Shown in pieces: positions 8,162 to 17,273 of a stretch of DNA of 64,000 nucleotides (positions are counted from its first letter, which is position 1; each line of letters opens with the position of its first letter). Under the pieces are notes generated by a model. The model saw only the letters and a list, made by a program, of their open reading frames with translations, was not told where the DNA came from and made no database searches. Source of the stretch: Gemmatimonadetes bacterium SCN 70-22 (GTDB taxonomy: Bacteria > Gemmatimonadota > Gemmatimonadetes > Gemmatimonadales > Gemmatimonadaceae); assembly GCA_001724275.1 (NCBI GenBank), contig MEDZ01000006.1, positions 1 through 64,000 on the forward strand. The letters run 5' to 3'. Made by a program: the position numbers and the translations under genes.

Positions 8162-8194
8162 CGCACTCCCCCGGCAGCGAGCCGAGGGAGTGCG
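8162..8194 (+). terminator. Hairpin after the SDR gene
   Basis: Nine-base perfect arms CGCACTCCC (8162-8170) and GGGAGTGCG (8186-8194) flank a loop that can itself extend the stem (CGGC/GCCG). It lies 10 bases after the SDR stop. It lacks a T run, so it is a terminator-like hairpin rather than a classical intrinsic terminator. Confidence 0.5.
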
Positions 8195-8276
8195 AGGCGG
8201 GTGTCGGTCGGGGCGACGGGCGAGCGCTTCGTTGCCATGCCCCCCCCGGCAGTCGCGGGACGGTTGGCGGCCGCGC

Positions 8277-8501
8277 CTAACCCGTCGCACTCGCCACGAC
8301 GCGCCGCACGAACGGCGCGACGATGGCGACGGTGGGAAAGGCCACGGGCCACGTCGTGAGGCAGCTGCGCACCCACTGTTCAGGGAGTCCAGGATGGAAT
8401 CCACGTGAGGTGATCAGGACGAACGCCGAGACGATGCAGACCATGATGGCCGACAGCAGGGCGCTGAACAGGACGGGTGCAAAGCGGGCGGGAATGCGCA
8501 T
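8277..8501 (-). CDS. DUF2798-type two-TM membrane protein
   Basis: A 74-residue protein with two transmembrane helices, about 8-31 (FAPVLFSALLSAIMVCIVSA) and 47-68 (LTTWPVAFPTVAIVAPFVRR), matches the size and pattern of the DUF2798 family. That family's members end in an Arg-rich tail after a P-x-VRR motif. GGAGA precedes the ATG at 8501. It lies 48 bp downstream of the DUF2938 gene on the same strand, so both are probably transcribed from the MerR-type promoter at 9088-9118. The biochemical role of the family is unknown; membership is judged by pattern. Confidence 0.7.
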   Translation of the reverse strand: MRIPARFAPVLFSALLSAIMVCIVSAFVLITSRGFHPGLPEQWVRSCLTTWPVAFPTVAIVAPFVRRVVASATG

Positions 8502-8549
8502 GACGGTCTCCAGTTGGCAACGGGGAAGGGTTTCAGTCAGGTCGTGCGC

Positions 8550-9047
8550 TCAGCGCGCGGGTGACGCGAGGAGGAGTGTGGCCCATCCGGCCGCATAGAG
8601 CCCGAGGCCGAAGACGAGGTGCGTGAGGAAGCTCTGGATCCTGGCCGCGCCAGGCCTCGGGCTTCGGGAGGCGGCGACCCCCACCCCCATCCCCGGTTGC
8701 ATCAGCAGCATGGGCGCCGCCACGGTCCCGATGCCGACCGTCAGGGCAGGGCCGATGGTCGGGTGCCGCATCCATTCGGGTCCCCAGATGCCGGTGAGCA
8801 CCGCTGCGAAGGTGATGCCGATCAGGTAGTGCATCGCCCAGCCGATGACGTGCTCGCCGTGCACGGGAGGCGACGCGGCGATCGCGTCGTGGCGGAACTG
8901 GCCGCGGGGCATGTAGGCGAACCAGCGCCCCACCAGCCGGTAGTCGGGGCGAGGGAAGCCGAGCAATCGTCGGCGCGCCAGCCCCCACAGGTCCGTGACC
9001 GCGGTGGCGATGACCCCGATGGCGATCGTGCGAATGAGATAGTCCAA
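8550..9047 (-). CDS. DUF2938 integral membrane protein
   Basis: This is a membrane protein of about 165 residues with four hydrophobic segments. The opening DYLIRTIAIGVIATAVTDLW, the DYRLVGRWFAYM segment, HVIGWAMHYLIGI and APMLLMQPGMG together are characteristic of the DUF2938 family. I chose the TTG at 9047-9045 because GGAGGA lies 4 bases before it. The ATG at 9074 would fall only about 7 bases after the predicted transcription start and has no ribosome site. The gene reads away from a MerR regulator, with the promoter between them having the 19-bp spacer of MerR-activated genes, so it is a likely MerR target. DUF2798 follows in the same transcript. The function of the family is unknown. 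Confidence 0.75.
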   Translation of the reverse strand: MDYLIRTIAIGVIATAVTDLWGLARRRLLGFPRPDYRLVGRWFAYMPRGQFRHDAIAASPPVHGEHVIGWAMHYLIGITFAAVLTGIWGPEWMRHPTIGPALTVGIGTVAAPMLLMQPGMGVGVAASRSPRPGAARIQSFLTHLVFGLGLYAAGWATLLLASPAR

Positions 9048-9087
9048 GACGTCCTCCGGTCGACTGAGTTGCACTCCATGCGAAGGG

Positions 9088-9118
9088 AGTGTACAAATTG
9101 AAGTCGACTTTAGGTCAA
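9088..9118 (-). promoter_or_regulatory. MerR-type promoter with 19-bp spacer and dyad
   Basis: On the minus strand, TTGACC (9118-9113) and TACACT (9093-9088) are separated by exactly 19 bp instead of the usual 17. The spacer contains the perfect palindrome AAGTCGACTT (plus strand 9101-9110). This over-long spacer with a central dyad is the hallmark of promoters untwisted by MerR-family activators. It drives the DUF2938 gene, while the regulator gene starts 9 bp away on the other strand. Confidence 0.75.
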
Positions 9119-9127
9119 GGAGGCGGG

Positions 9128-9535
9128 ATGGACATCGGCGAGGTGGCGCGGCGGACGGGAGTGCCGGCGTCGGCGCTGCGCTACTACGAGAAGAAGGGGC
9201 TGATCCGCTCCGTCGGCCGGACGGGGCTGCGCCGCACCTTCGATGATGGGGTGCTCGAGCGGCTCGCCTTGATCGCGCTGGGGCAGTCGGCCGGCCTCAC
9301 GCTCGACGAGATCGCGCGGATGTTCGCGGCCGATGGCTCCCCTCGCGTGGACCGTGCGCTGCTCGCCGCGAGGGCGGACCAGATCGACGCGCGCATCCGC
9401 CAGATGACCGCGATGCGCGACGGCCTGCGGCACGCCGCTGCCTGCCGCGCCGCAGACCACATGGCATGCCCGAAGTTCCGCCGCCTGCTGGGACTCGCCG
9501 CGTCCAGGCGCCGGACGAGCGCGCGCGAGCCTTAG
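9128..9535 (+). CDS. MerR-family transcriptional regulator
   Basis: A 135-residue regulator whose N-terminus (MDIGEVARRTGVPASALRYY) is the standard MerR helix-turn-helix. It is followed by the EKKGLI wing and the second helix pair (FDDGVLERLALIALGQ, GLTLDEIARMF). A coiled-coil dimer helix spans about 75-110. The C-terminal effector part is short and carries CRAADHMACP, a Cys-x6-Cys pair seen in a common MerR subgroup whose inducers are mostly unknown. AAGGAGG lies 4-10 bases before ATG 9128; the in-frame ATG at 9089 falls inside the promoter and is rejected. The divergent 19-bp-spacer promoter at 9088-9118 is almost certainly its binding site. It probably activates DUF2938-DUF2798 and represses itself. 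Confidence 0.88.
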   Translation: MDIGEVARRTGVPASALRYYEKKGLIRSVGRTGLRRTFDDGVLERLALIALGQSAGLTLDEIARMFAADGSPRVDRALLAARADQIDARIRQMTAMRDGLRHAAACRAADHMACPKFRRLLGLAASRRRTSAREP

Positions 9536-9593
9536 GCGGGGGTCACGCGCGAGTCAGTCGAACAGCGCTGAACGTTGCAGCGCAACGCTTCCC

Positions 9594-10076
9594 TCACTCG
9601 CCGCCCTTCGCCCGCTCGCGCTCTCGCCGGCGCACTGCGAGCAACTCCGCGCACTCCTTCGCCAGGATCCCGCCGTGCACCTCGGGAGGGAGCGTCCCAG
9701 GAAACGCCGTGACGTCCGCGAGCAACGGCCACGTGCCGCACGCTGCGCCGACGGCGCCGGCAACGGTGCCGTAGACCACACGCGCGATGCCGGTGCGCCG
9801 GATGACGTAGGCACAGAGCACGCACGGCTCCACGGTCGTGTACAGTGTGGCCCCGGCGAGGTGGAGCGACCCGCTGGCCGTGCATGCCTCGCGTACGGCC
9901 TCGACCTCGGCGTGGGCACTGGGGTCGAGGCGCTCGCGGGTCCGCTCGCGCCCCGCGCCGAGCACGCGACCGTCGCGCACCACGAGCGCTCCCACCGGAG
10001 TCTCGTGTGCCGCCAGCGCCTGGCGTGCCAGCTCCAGGGATCGCCGCATCCAGTAGTCGTCGTCCGTGAGGCTCAT
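9594..10076 (-). CDS. CMP/dCMP-type nucleoside deaminase
   Basis: This 160-residue zinc enzyme has the cytidine-deaminase fold. AHAEVEA (HAE, zinc His and proton-shuttle Glu) and TTVEPCVLCAYV (PCxxC, two zinc Cys) form a complete active site for hydrolytic deamination of a base or nucleoside. TadA usually has PCxMCxGA, while this has PCVLCAYV, so a free nucleoside or base substrate is at least as likely as tRNA. The start at ATG 10076 lies 4 bp after the stop of the TonB-type receptor gene, which points to co-transcription. A start at 10106 would run into the receptor gene and is rejected. The C-terminus ends in an Arg/Lys/Glu-rich tail. Confidence 0.8.
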   Translation of the reverse strand: MSLTDDDYWMRRSLELARQALAAHETPVGALVVRDGRVLGAGRERTRERLDPSAHAEVEAVREACTASGSLHLAGATLYTTVEPCVLCAYVIRRTGIARVVYGTVAGAVGAACGTWPLLADVTAFPGTLPPEVHGGILAKECAELLAVRRRERERAKGGE

Positions 10077-10080
10077 TCGG

Positions 10081-12498
10081 CTAGAACTTCCAGTTGTAGC
10101 CCACACGAATGACCTGCGTCTCCAGGTAGTCCGTGCTGACGAGGCGAAAGTTGGTGCCGCGGATGGTACGCTCGACCTGGTTGGTGTTGAGCAGATCGGT
10201 GGCGTTCACGACGATCTCGCCCCTCCCTCGCAGAACGCTCTTCTTCGCGCCGGCGTCGAGGAGGTAGCGGCTCCCCATGCGCCCCTGCGGGAAGAGATCG
10301 GGGGCGAGGTAGATGTTGGAGAGCTGCAACTGCCAGTCGCGTGGAAGGGTGAGCGTCGCGTTGAGCTTGACGTTGCCCGATGTGAGCTGCTCGCGCGACG
10401 CCGTGTACGTTACCGGGACCGGGTAGCGGTTCACGACCGAGAACGCGTCGATGATGCGGCGGTAGACGTTGGCATTGGCGTTGAGCGAGAGCTGCGCCCC
10501 GACCAACTGCTGCCAGACCACTTCGCCCCCAGTGCTCCAGCTGCGCCCGGCGTTCTGGAAGACGTTGTACAGGAGCACGCTGCCAGGAGGCTGCGTGGCG
10601 ATGCGGGTGATCGTGCCGTCGACGATGCGGTGATAGGCGGCGGTGTACAGGCTCCCCGTTGCCCAGCTCGTCTTGTAGCCGAGTTCCATGGAGGTGGCAT
10701 ACTGCGGCTGGAGCCCGGGGTTGCCGACCTTGATCAGCTCCGGCTCGTCGTACTTGGGGAAGATGCGGATGTCGACCTCATTGGGGCGATCGACGCGCCG
10801 GTTGAAGAAGAGCGACAGCTTGTTGGCGTCGTCGAACTTCCAGGCGGCGCGCAGGTTGGGGAACGGCCGGAAATACCGATAGCCGTCGCTCTTGTAGGTG
10901 TTATGGCCCGGGTTGACGTCGTAGTCGACGTGCACGGCCTCGATGCGGACTCCCCCTTCGAGCTCCACGTGCTCGCTCTCGAAGACGTAGTTGCCGTACA
11001 CGGCGGGAATGGTCTCGCGGTAGGTCGCCCAGCCGCCGGCTCCCGTGTCGATGGGAGAGTTCTGGCCCGGGAAGAAGCGCATGTTCACCGGGATGGAGCG
11101 GTAGCGCCCCTTGAACCCCGCCTCCAGACGCCCCTGCCGGAGCGGCTTGACGTAGTCGGCGTTGAGGTCCACGACGTGCTCGTCGGAGAGCAGCTTGAAC
11201 GCGTCGCGCCCCGTGAAGGAAGGGAGCGTGTTGGTGAAGAAGTACTGCTCGTCCTCGCGGTGGAAGGAGTAATTGCTGGTGAAGGTCAGCGTGTGCCCGG
11301 CCTGCGGGAACCTGTGCACCAGCGAGGCGGTGCCGAACGCGGTGTACTTGACCTCGTCCTCCAGGAACTGCCACAGGCGCAAGCGGGTCTGCAACGTCTG
11401 GTCGAAGTACGGGTTGTCGCCGTAGTCGAGGATCTTCTCGCGGTTGAACAGCCCGGCGACGTGGAGCGTGTTGCGCTCATCGATGGCGTGGTCCACCCCC
11501 GCGTTGAGGGTGGCGTAGTCGGTGCGGCGGTTGCGCTTGACCTGTTGGACGATGACGGTGCCGTCGTCGTAGGTGCGGGTGGCGAACTCGTTCTTGTTGA
11601 GCGTCGGGGAATAGAGCCAGTCGGCCTGCAGGAAGGAGTTGGTCTTGCCGTTGCGGTAGTTGACGCCGACCGAGGGGTTGAACTTGGGCGTGCCCTGGTA
11701 CTGTGGGCGGATGGTGGGGAGGTTCGCCTTCTTCTCCCACAGCGCGCCCGCACCGCCCATCACGCCCAGCTTGCCGTTGAAGCCGCGCTGTTCCTCCTTG
11801 CGGAAAACGAGGTTGATGATACCGGCGCTGGCGTTGGCATCGAACTTGGCCGACGGATTGTTGATGACGTCGATGCGCTCGAGCGCCGACGCGGGGAGGT
11901 TGTCCAGGCCGGCTTGCGAGCCGAAGCCGGTGAGTGCGGTCTGCTTGCCGTCGATGAGGACGACGACCTTGTCGCTGCCGCGGAGGAGAATCTTGCCGTC
12001 CTGTCCGACGGTCACCCCCGGCACGGCGCTCATGGCCTGGAGGACGGAACCGCCCGACTGACTGATGTTGTCGGCGACGGTGAAGCTCTTGCGGTCCATG
12101 GCCGCGGAGACGGCATCGGCGCTCCCCGTGACGACGACGCCGGCCAGCGCCTGCGGCGACCGGGTCATCGCGATGGGGCCGAGGTCGAGGAAGGGACTCA
12201 GCTCACCGATCAGGACGCGCTGTCGGAGGGGCTGGTAGCCGATCGACCGGGCCACCAGGACGTATACCCCCTTCTTGAGCGCCGCGAAGGTGAAGGCGCC
12301 CTCCTGGTCGGTCAGCCCTCCTGCGACGAACGCGCTGTCCTTCTCCGCCACGAGCTGAAGCGAGAGGTAGGGGAGCGGCGCCTTCGACTCGGCGTCCTGG
12401 AGTCTGCCCGAGAGGGTGACGCCCGACGGCGTCTGGGCGGCAACGGCTAGCGGGAGGCAGAGCGAGCAGAGAAACCAACGAAGGACGCGGAGTGGCAC
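10081..12498 (-). CDS. TonB-dependent receptor-like outer-membrane barrel
   Basis: This protein of about 805 residues starts, by my reading, at the GTG at 12498 (VPLRVLRWFLCSLCLPLAVAAQ, a good signal peptide). No Met lies between it and a distant ATG at 12774 whose following residues look non-coding, and no ribosome site is visible. Residues about 28-105 are a carboxypeptidase-regulatory-like domain. About 115-230 is the plug domain (VLQAMSAVPGVTVG, LLRGSDKVVVLIDG, LERIDVINNPSAKFDA). The rest is a beta barrel of the OMP_b-brl_2 type, ending in an aromatic residue (VGYNWKF) as outer-membrane barrels do. Such receptors import large or scarce ligands using TonB energy; the ligand here is unknown. 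The deaminase gene follows after 4 bp. The region 12499-12792 holds the divergent start region shared with a lipoprotein gene. Confidence 0.85.
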   Translation of the reverse strand: MPLRVLRWFLCSLCLPLAVAAQTPSGVTLSGRLQDAESKAPLPYLSLQLVAEKDSAFVAGGLTDQEGAFTFAALKKGVYVLVARSIGYQPLRQRVLIGELSPFLDLGPIAMTRSPQALAGVVVTGSADAVSAAMDRKSFTVADNISQSGGSVLQAMSAVPGVTVGQDGKILLRGSDKVVVLIDGKQTALTGFGSQAGLDNLPASALERIDVINNPSAKFDANASAGIINLVFRKEEQRGFNGKLGVMGGAGALWEKKANLPTIRPQYQGTPKFNPSVGVNYRNGKTNSFLQADWLYSPTLNKNEFATRTYDDGTVIVQQVKRNRRTDYATLNAGVDHAIDERNTLHVAGLFNREKILDYGDNPYFDQTLQTRLRLWQFLEDEVKYTAFGTASLVHRFPQAGHTLTFTSNYSFHREDEQYFFTNTLPSFTGRDAFKLLSDEHVVDLNADYVKPLRQGRLEAGFKGRYRSIPVNMRFFPGQNSPIDTGAGGWATYRETIPAVYGNYVFESEHVELEGGVRIEAVHVDYDVNPGHNTYKSDGYRYFRPFPNLRAAWKFDDANKLSLFFNRRVDRPNEVDIRIFPKYDEPELIKVGNPGLQPQYATSMELGYKTSWATGSLYTAAYHRIVDGTITRIATQPPGSVLLYNVFQNAGRSWSTGGEVVWQQLVGAQLSLNANANVYRRIIDAFSVVNRYPVPVTYTASREQLTSGNVKLNATLTLPRDWQLQLSNIYLAPDLFPQGRMGSRYLLDAGAKKSVLRGRGEIVVNATDLLNTNQVERTIRGTNFRLVSTDYLETQVIRVGYNWKF

Positions 12499-12792
12499 GG
12501 TACGGGGAAGGGTTGGGCTCGAGGCGTGTATGGAGAACGCCCGTGTGAGGTCCGTCGGGGCGCATCGCGGTGCGCTGGCAAGTTCGCGGGGCGTCGCAGG
12601 GGCGACAAGCGGGTGCGGGATGGGCGGTCGCCGGGGTGCCGGATGGCGAGCGCCCCTCGTGGCATGGGACGCGAAGGGGGCTCCGTCGAACCGCTCGGAA
12701 GGCGTGATGCGGAACTTGACACCCCAGGCCGCGTGGCGGGAATTGGGGGCGTCCCAGCCCCGGAGTCTCGTCATGGTGATGCGTTCGTGCCG

Positions 12793-14013
12793 ATGCCCCG
12801 CATTCCGCTAACGGCGTGCGTCGCGGCGGCCGCGCTGGCCGCGTCGCTCGGGGCATGTGGTTCGCGCGACGAGACGCTCACGCGACGGATCCACGCGCAC
12901 CCGAGTATGCCACTCGACGCCACGTTGCGGCTCGCGATTGGGGCCGAAGCCGATACCAGTGAGCCCGCCGCACTACTGGCGGGCGTCGGCAACGCGATCA
13001 TCGACCAGGGGGAGCATCTCGCGATCGTGGATGGCGGCAGCAGCTCCATTCGCCTGTTCGATGCGCGCGGGCGATTCGTGCGGTCGGTGGGTCGGGACGG
13101 GAGCGGTCCGGGCGAATTCCGCCTCCCGACATGGATTGGAGGGTGCTGGGGAGGGGGCTATGCCGCGTGGGACTTCGGCCGGAAGGTCGTGTACTACGAC
13201 TCCCTGTGGAACTATCGCGACGAGGTGCCCATCCCTGCGGCGGTGACGTCCGCGAGGCCGCTGGCTTGCCTCACGGGCGGTGTCATCGTCGCGACCGTGG
13301 AGACGGGAGGTCGGGTCCCCGAAGGAGGTGGGCTCGTGCGGCTGCCCACGTCGGTCCTGCGCATCCGCCCTCGCGAAGGACGTGTGGATACGATCGCCAC
13401 CTTCGCCGGGACCGAGTACTTCTTCTCGCGCCGGTCACCCATCTTCCTCGACGTCCCCCTCGGGCGCGCGACTCGGGTGGCCGTGCGGTTGCAGGACGTC
13501 GTCGTGGCGAGCACCGACAGCACCACGTTGCACGTGCTCTCGTTGAACGGCGCGCCGGTTACCCAGTGGCCGCTGGGGCTCACGCGGCGTCACGCGAGCC
13601 TGGACGATCAGCGGCGGGCGTTCGAGGAGCGGCTGGAGGCGTTGCAGCTCCTGCGCACGCGCCGCATGCTGCGCCCCCTGCTGGAGGAACTGCCGCGTGT
13701 CGATCAGTTCCCCTACTTCGAGACCCTGGTGACGGATGACAGCGCGCGCATCTGGATCAAGACCTACGATGGCGCGGGGACGCCGTGGCGCGTGTGGCAG
13801 GTCGTCGGCGACCGCGGAGGCGTGCGCGCGACCGTACGCCTCCCTGCCAAGGCGCAGGTGACGACGATCGCGCAGGGCTGCATCGTCGCCATCGAGCGCG
13901 ACTCCGTGGGAACGGAGCGCGTGCGCGTGTACGGGATGCGCACGGGGGAGAAGGATGGCCTGATGGCCCCGTGCCCGCTCGGTCTTACCGCCCTCCCTTC
14001 GTCGACTGGATGA
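12793..14013 (+). CDS. Lipoprotein with six-bladed propeller-like fold
   Basis: The 406-residue protein begins at ATG 12793 with a lipoprotein signal (CVAAAALAASLGAC, Cys19). From about residue 50 it shows the repeats of 6-bladed (NHL-like) propellers: HLAIVDGGSSSIRLFDARGRFVRSVGRDGSGPGEF is a typical first blade in size and content, with the GxGPGEF turn widely seen in this class. Later blades are less regular. No catalytic motif is evident. The 3' end overlaps by 29 bp the convergent S10 peptidase gene (13985-15502), so the two transcripts are antisense at their ends. The ORF start at 12526 would overlap the receptor's divergent promoter and hide the signal peptide. Confidence 0.7.
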   Translation: MPRIPLTACVAAAALAASLGACGSRDETLTRRIHAHPSMPLDATLRLAIGAEADTSEPAALLAGVGNAIIDQGEHLAIVDGGSSSIRLFDARGRFVRSVGRDGSGPGEFRLPTWIGGCWGGGYAAWDFGRKVVYYDSLWNYRDEVPIPAAVTSARPLACLTGGVIVATVETGGRVPEGGGLVRLPTSVLRIRPREGRVDTIATFAGTEYFFSRRSPIFLDVPLGRATRVAVRLQDVVVASTDSTTLHVLSLNGAPVTQWPLGLTRRHASLDDQRRAFEERLEALQLLRTRRMLRPLLEELPRVDQFPYFETLVTDDSARIWIKTYDGAGTPWRVWQVVGDRGGVRATVRLPAKAQVTTIAQGCIVAIERDSVGTERVRVYGMRTGEKDGLMAPCPLGLTALPSSTG

Positions 14014-15502
14014 AGCTGGCGATGTCGCGCTTGAGCTGCGCCAACAGCGCCGGGTGGATGTACATCATGTGCCCCGCCTCGTAGTACTTCAGCGTCACCC
14101 GGTCGTGGTACGAGCGATCGTTGCCCAGGTGATCGAAGGTGTACTCGGTGGCGCCGAACGGCGTGGCGAAGTCGTAATAGCCGTTGGCCACCATCACCTC
14201 GAGGAAGGGGTTGCGCGCCATCGCCGAGCGCAGGTCCTCGACCATGTTGAGGTACCGGTTGGTGTATGGCGCGTAGTCCCACGGTTGCACCTGGCCGCTG
14301 GTGTAGTACGGCAGCTCCGACTCCCAGCGCAGCTCGCGGCGCAGGTAATCGAGGAAGAGCGCGGTGTACGGCCCCGACAGGGCGTGGTTGGAGGGGTCGA
14401 ACTCCTGTACCTCGCCGGCGGCATCGGCATCGACGCCGGTGTAGCGCCCGTCCAGGCGCCCGATGTGCACCCCCTTGTCGCGCAGCAACTCCTTGCGGAA
14501 GCGTGGGTCGGTCACGCGCAGGTTGGCCCGCTCGATGAACTCGGGAGAGAGCCCGGAGAAGCGCGCCACCTTCTGTACGATGGCGGCGCGCTCGGCGCCT
14601 TGCAGCCGCGTCCCCTTCGCCAGCGCCGTCAGGTACTCGCCGAAGGCGAAGGCGCGCGACTCGGCGACGGCGCGCTCGAGCGTCATGGCTTGCAGGTCGG
14701 CGGGGAGCTTGCGGTGGTACCAGGCCGACGCCGTGAACGACGGGAGGAAGTTGGCGTAGGGGTAGTCGTTCCCCGGGACGTATCCCTTGGTCTGGTAGTC
14801 GAGGATGGAGGAGACCAGGACGATCCCGTTCAGCTCCATCCCATGCACGCGTTGCAGCTCCGCGGCCACGCCGGCCGAGCGCATGGTGCCGTACGACTCA
14901 CCCAGGAGGTACTTGGGCGAGGGCCAGCGATTGAAGGTGGTGGTGAAGACGCGAATGAATTCCGCCACCGACTGCACGTCGCCGCGCGCGCCCAGGAAGG
15001 GGCGCATCTCCTCGCCGGCAGCGGCGCGGGAGTAGCCGGTCTGCACCGGATCGATCATGACGATGTCGGTCACGTCGAGCGGCGAGCTCTCGTTGGCCAC
15101 CAGCGTGTAGGGGGGCGCCGGCTGGAAGCCGTCGGCGGCCATCTGCACGCGCTTGGGGCCCATGAGCCCCATGTGCAGCCAGATGGACGCCGAGCCGGGG
15201 CCGCCGTTGTACGAGTAGGTGATGGGGCGGTTGGCGGCGTCCTCGCCGTCCTTGCGGTAGTAGGTGAAGAAGATGTGGGCGCGCGGCTTCCCCGCCGGCG
15301 TGCGCAGCACCAGGCGCCCCACGGTGGCGGTGTAGCGGATCTCGATGCCGCCGATGCGTGCCACGTGCGACGTCTCCACATAGCGGTGCGCGGTGTCGGT
15401 CGCAGCTGGCGGGGGCGCTCCCTGTGCCGCGGGCGCGGAGGGGGCGGGGCGGGTCTGCGCCTGGAGCGCGCCGGCGACGAGGAGGAGCGGGAGGAGACGC
15501 AT
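13985..15502 (-). CDS. Exported S10-family serine carboxypeptidase
   Basis: This 505-residue secreted hydrolase has a signal peptide MRLLPLLLVAGALQA and an alpha/beta-hydrolase fold. The family motifs are all present: NGGPGSAS (oxyanion region), LLGESYGTMR (nucleophile Ser), NGYYDFATPF (catalytic Asp) and YEAGHMMY (catalytic His). S10 enzymes remove C-terminal residues from peptides, generally at acid pH. The length matches the bacterial branch annotated as septum formation or peptidase S10. A Pro/Ala-rich linker covers about residues 16-36. It stands alone, convergent with the propeller lipoprotein, and is divergent from the trpS leader. Confidence 0.85.
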   Translation of the reverse strand: MRLLPLLLVAGALQAQTRPAPSAPAAQGAPPPAATDTAHRYVETSHVARIGGIEIRYTATVGRLVLRTPAGKPRAHIFFTYYRKDGEDAANRPITYSYNGGPGSASIWLHMGLMGPKRVQMAADGFQPAPPYTLVANESSPLDVTDIVMIDPVQTGYSRAAAGEEMRPFLGARGDVQSVAEFIRVFTTTFNRWPSPKYLLGESYGTMRSAGVAAELQRVHGMELNGIVLVSSILDYQTKGYVPGNDYPYANFLPSFTASAWYHRKLPADLQAMTLERAVAESRAFAFGEYLTALAKGTRLQGAERAAIVQKVARFSGLSPEFIERANLRVTDPRFRKELLRDKGVHIGRLDGRYTGVDADAAGEVQEFDPSNHALSGPYTALFLDYLRRELRWESELPYYTSGQVQPWDYAPYTNRYLNMVEDLRSAMARNPFLEVMVANGYYDFATPFGATEYTFDHLGNDRSYHDRVTLKYYEAGHMMYIHPALLAQLKRDIASFIQSTKGGR

Positions 15503-15715
15503 GGGTGGTGGAGAGGGGGGGCGGAAGGCGAGAGGAGGGGATGGTGCACGACGCTGCAGCCGGGAGGTCTCCCCGTCTTACGCCGGCGAGCGCCGGGCTG
15601 TTGGGAGGCGCGGGTGACGCATGGCTGAGGGACGCGTGGCGCGCGCCATGCATGGTGCCGGACGCTGCAGGTGGGGCGTCGACCCCGCCGGTTGCCTCAT
15701 GTCCAATACGACCGG

Positions 15716-15744
15716 TTGTCACGCGTCCCGGCCCAGTGTAACTT
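15716..15744 (+). promoter_or_regulatory. Promoter of the trpS leader
   Basis: TTGTCA (15716-15721) and TAACTT (15739-15744) are separated by exactly 17 bp. The predicted transcription start, 7 bases after the -10 box, coincides with the A of the leader-peptide ATG at 15751, so the leader mRNA would be leaderless. Confidence 0.65.
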
Positions 15745-15750
15745 GAATTC

Positions 15751-17164
<1,414 letters not shown>

Positions 17165-17273
17165 CGGGGCGTGCGCGCCGCAACGTTCGTCAGGCGGAGG
17201 TTTGCTGGGCGAGAGCATGAGGGCATCGGCGTGGGGGGAGGGACCTGGACACCGACTCAGGAGGATGGTGCGC

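Noticed and set aside
8162-8194. Transposon end
   Set aside because: The inverted repeat lies just after a stop and has no target duplication or transposase, so a terminator-like hairpin is the simpler reading.
10066-12450. 794-codon plus-strand open frame
   Set aside because: It lies antisense to the receptor gene, has no family features and follows the mirror codon pattern of high-GC coding DNA.
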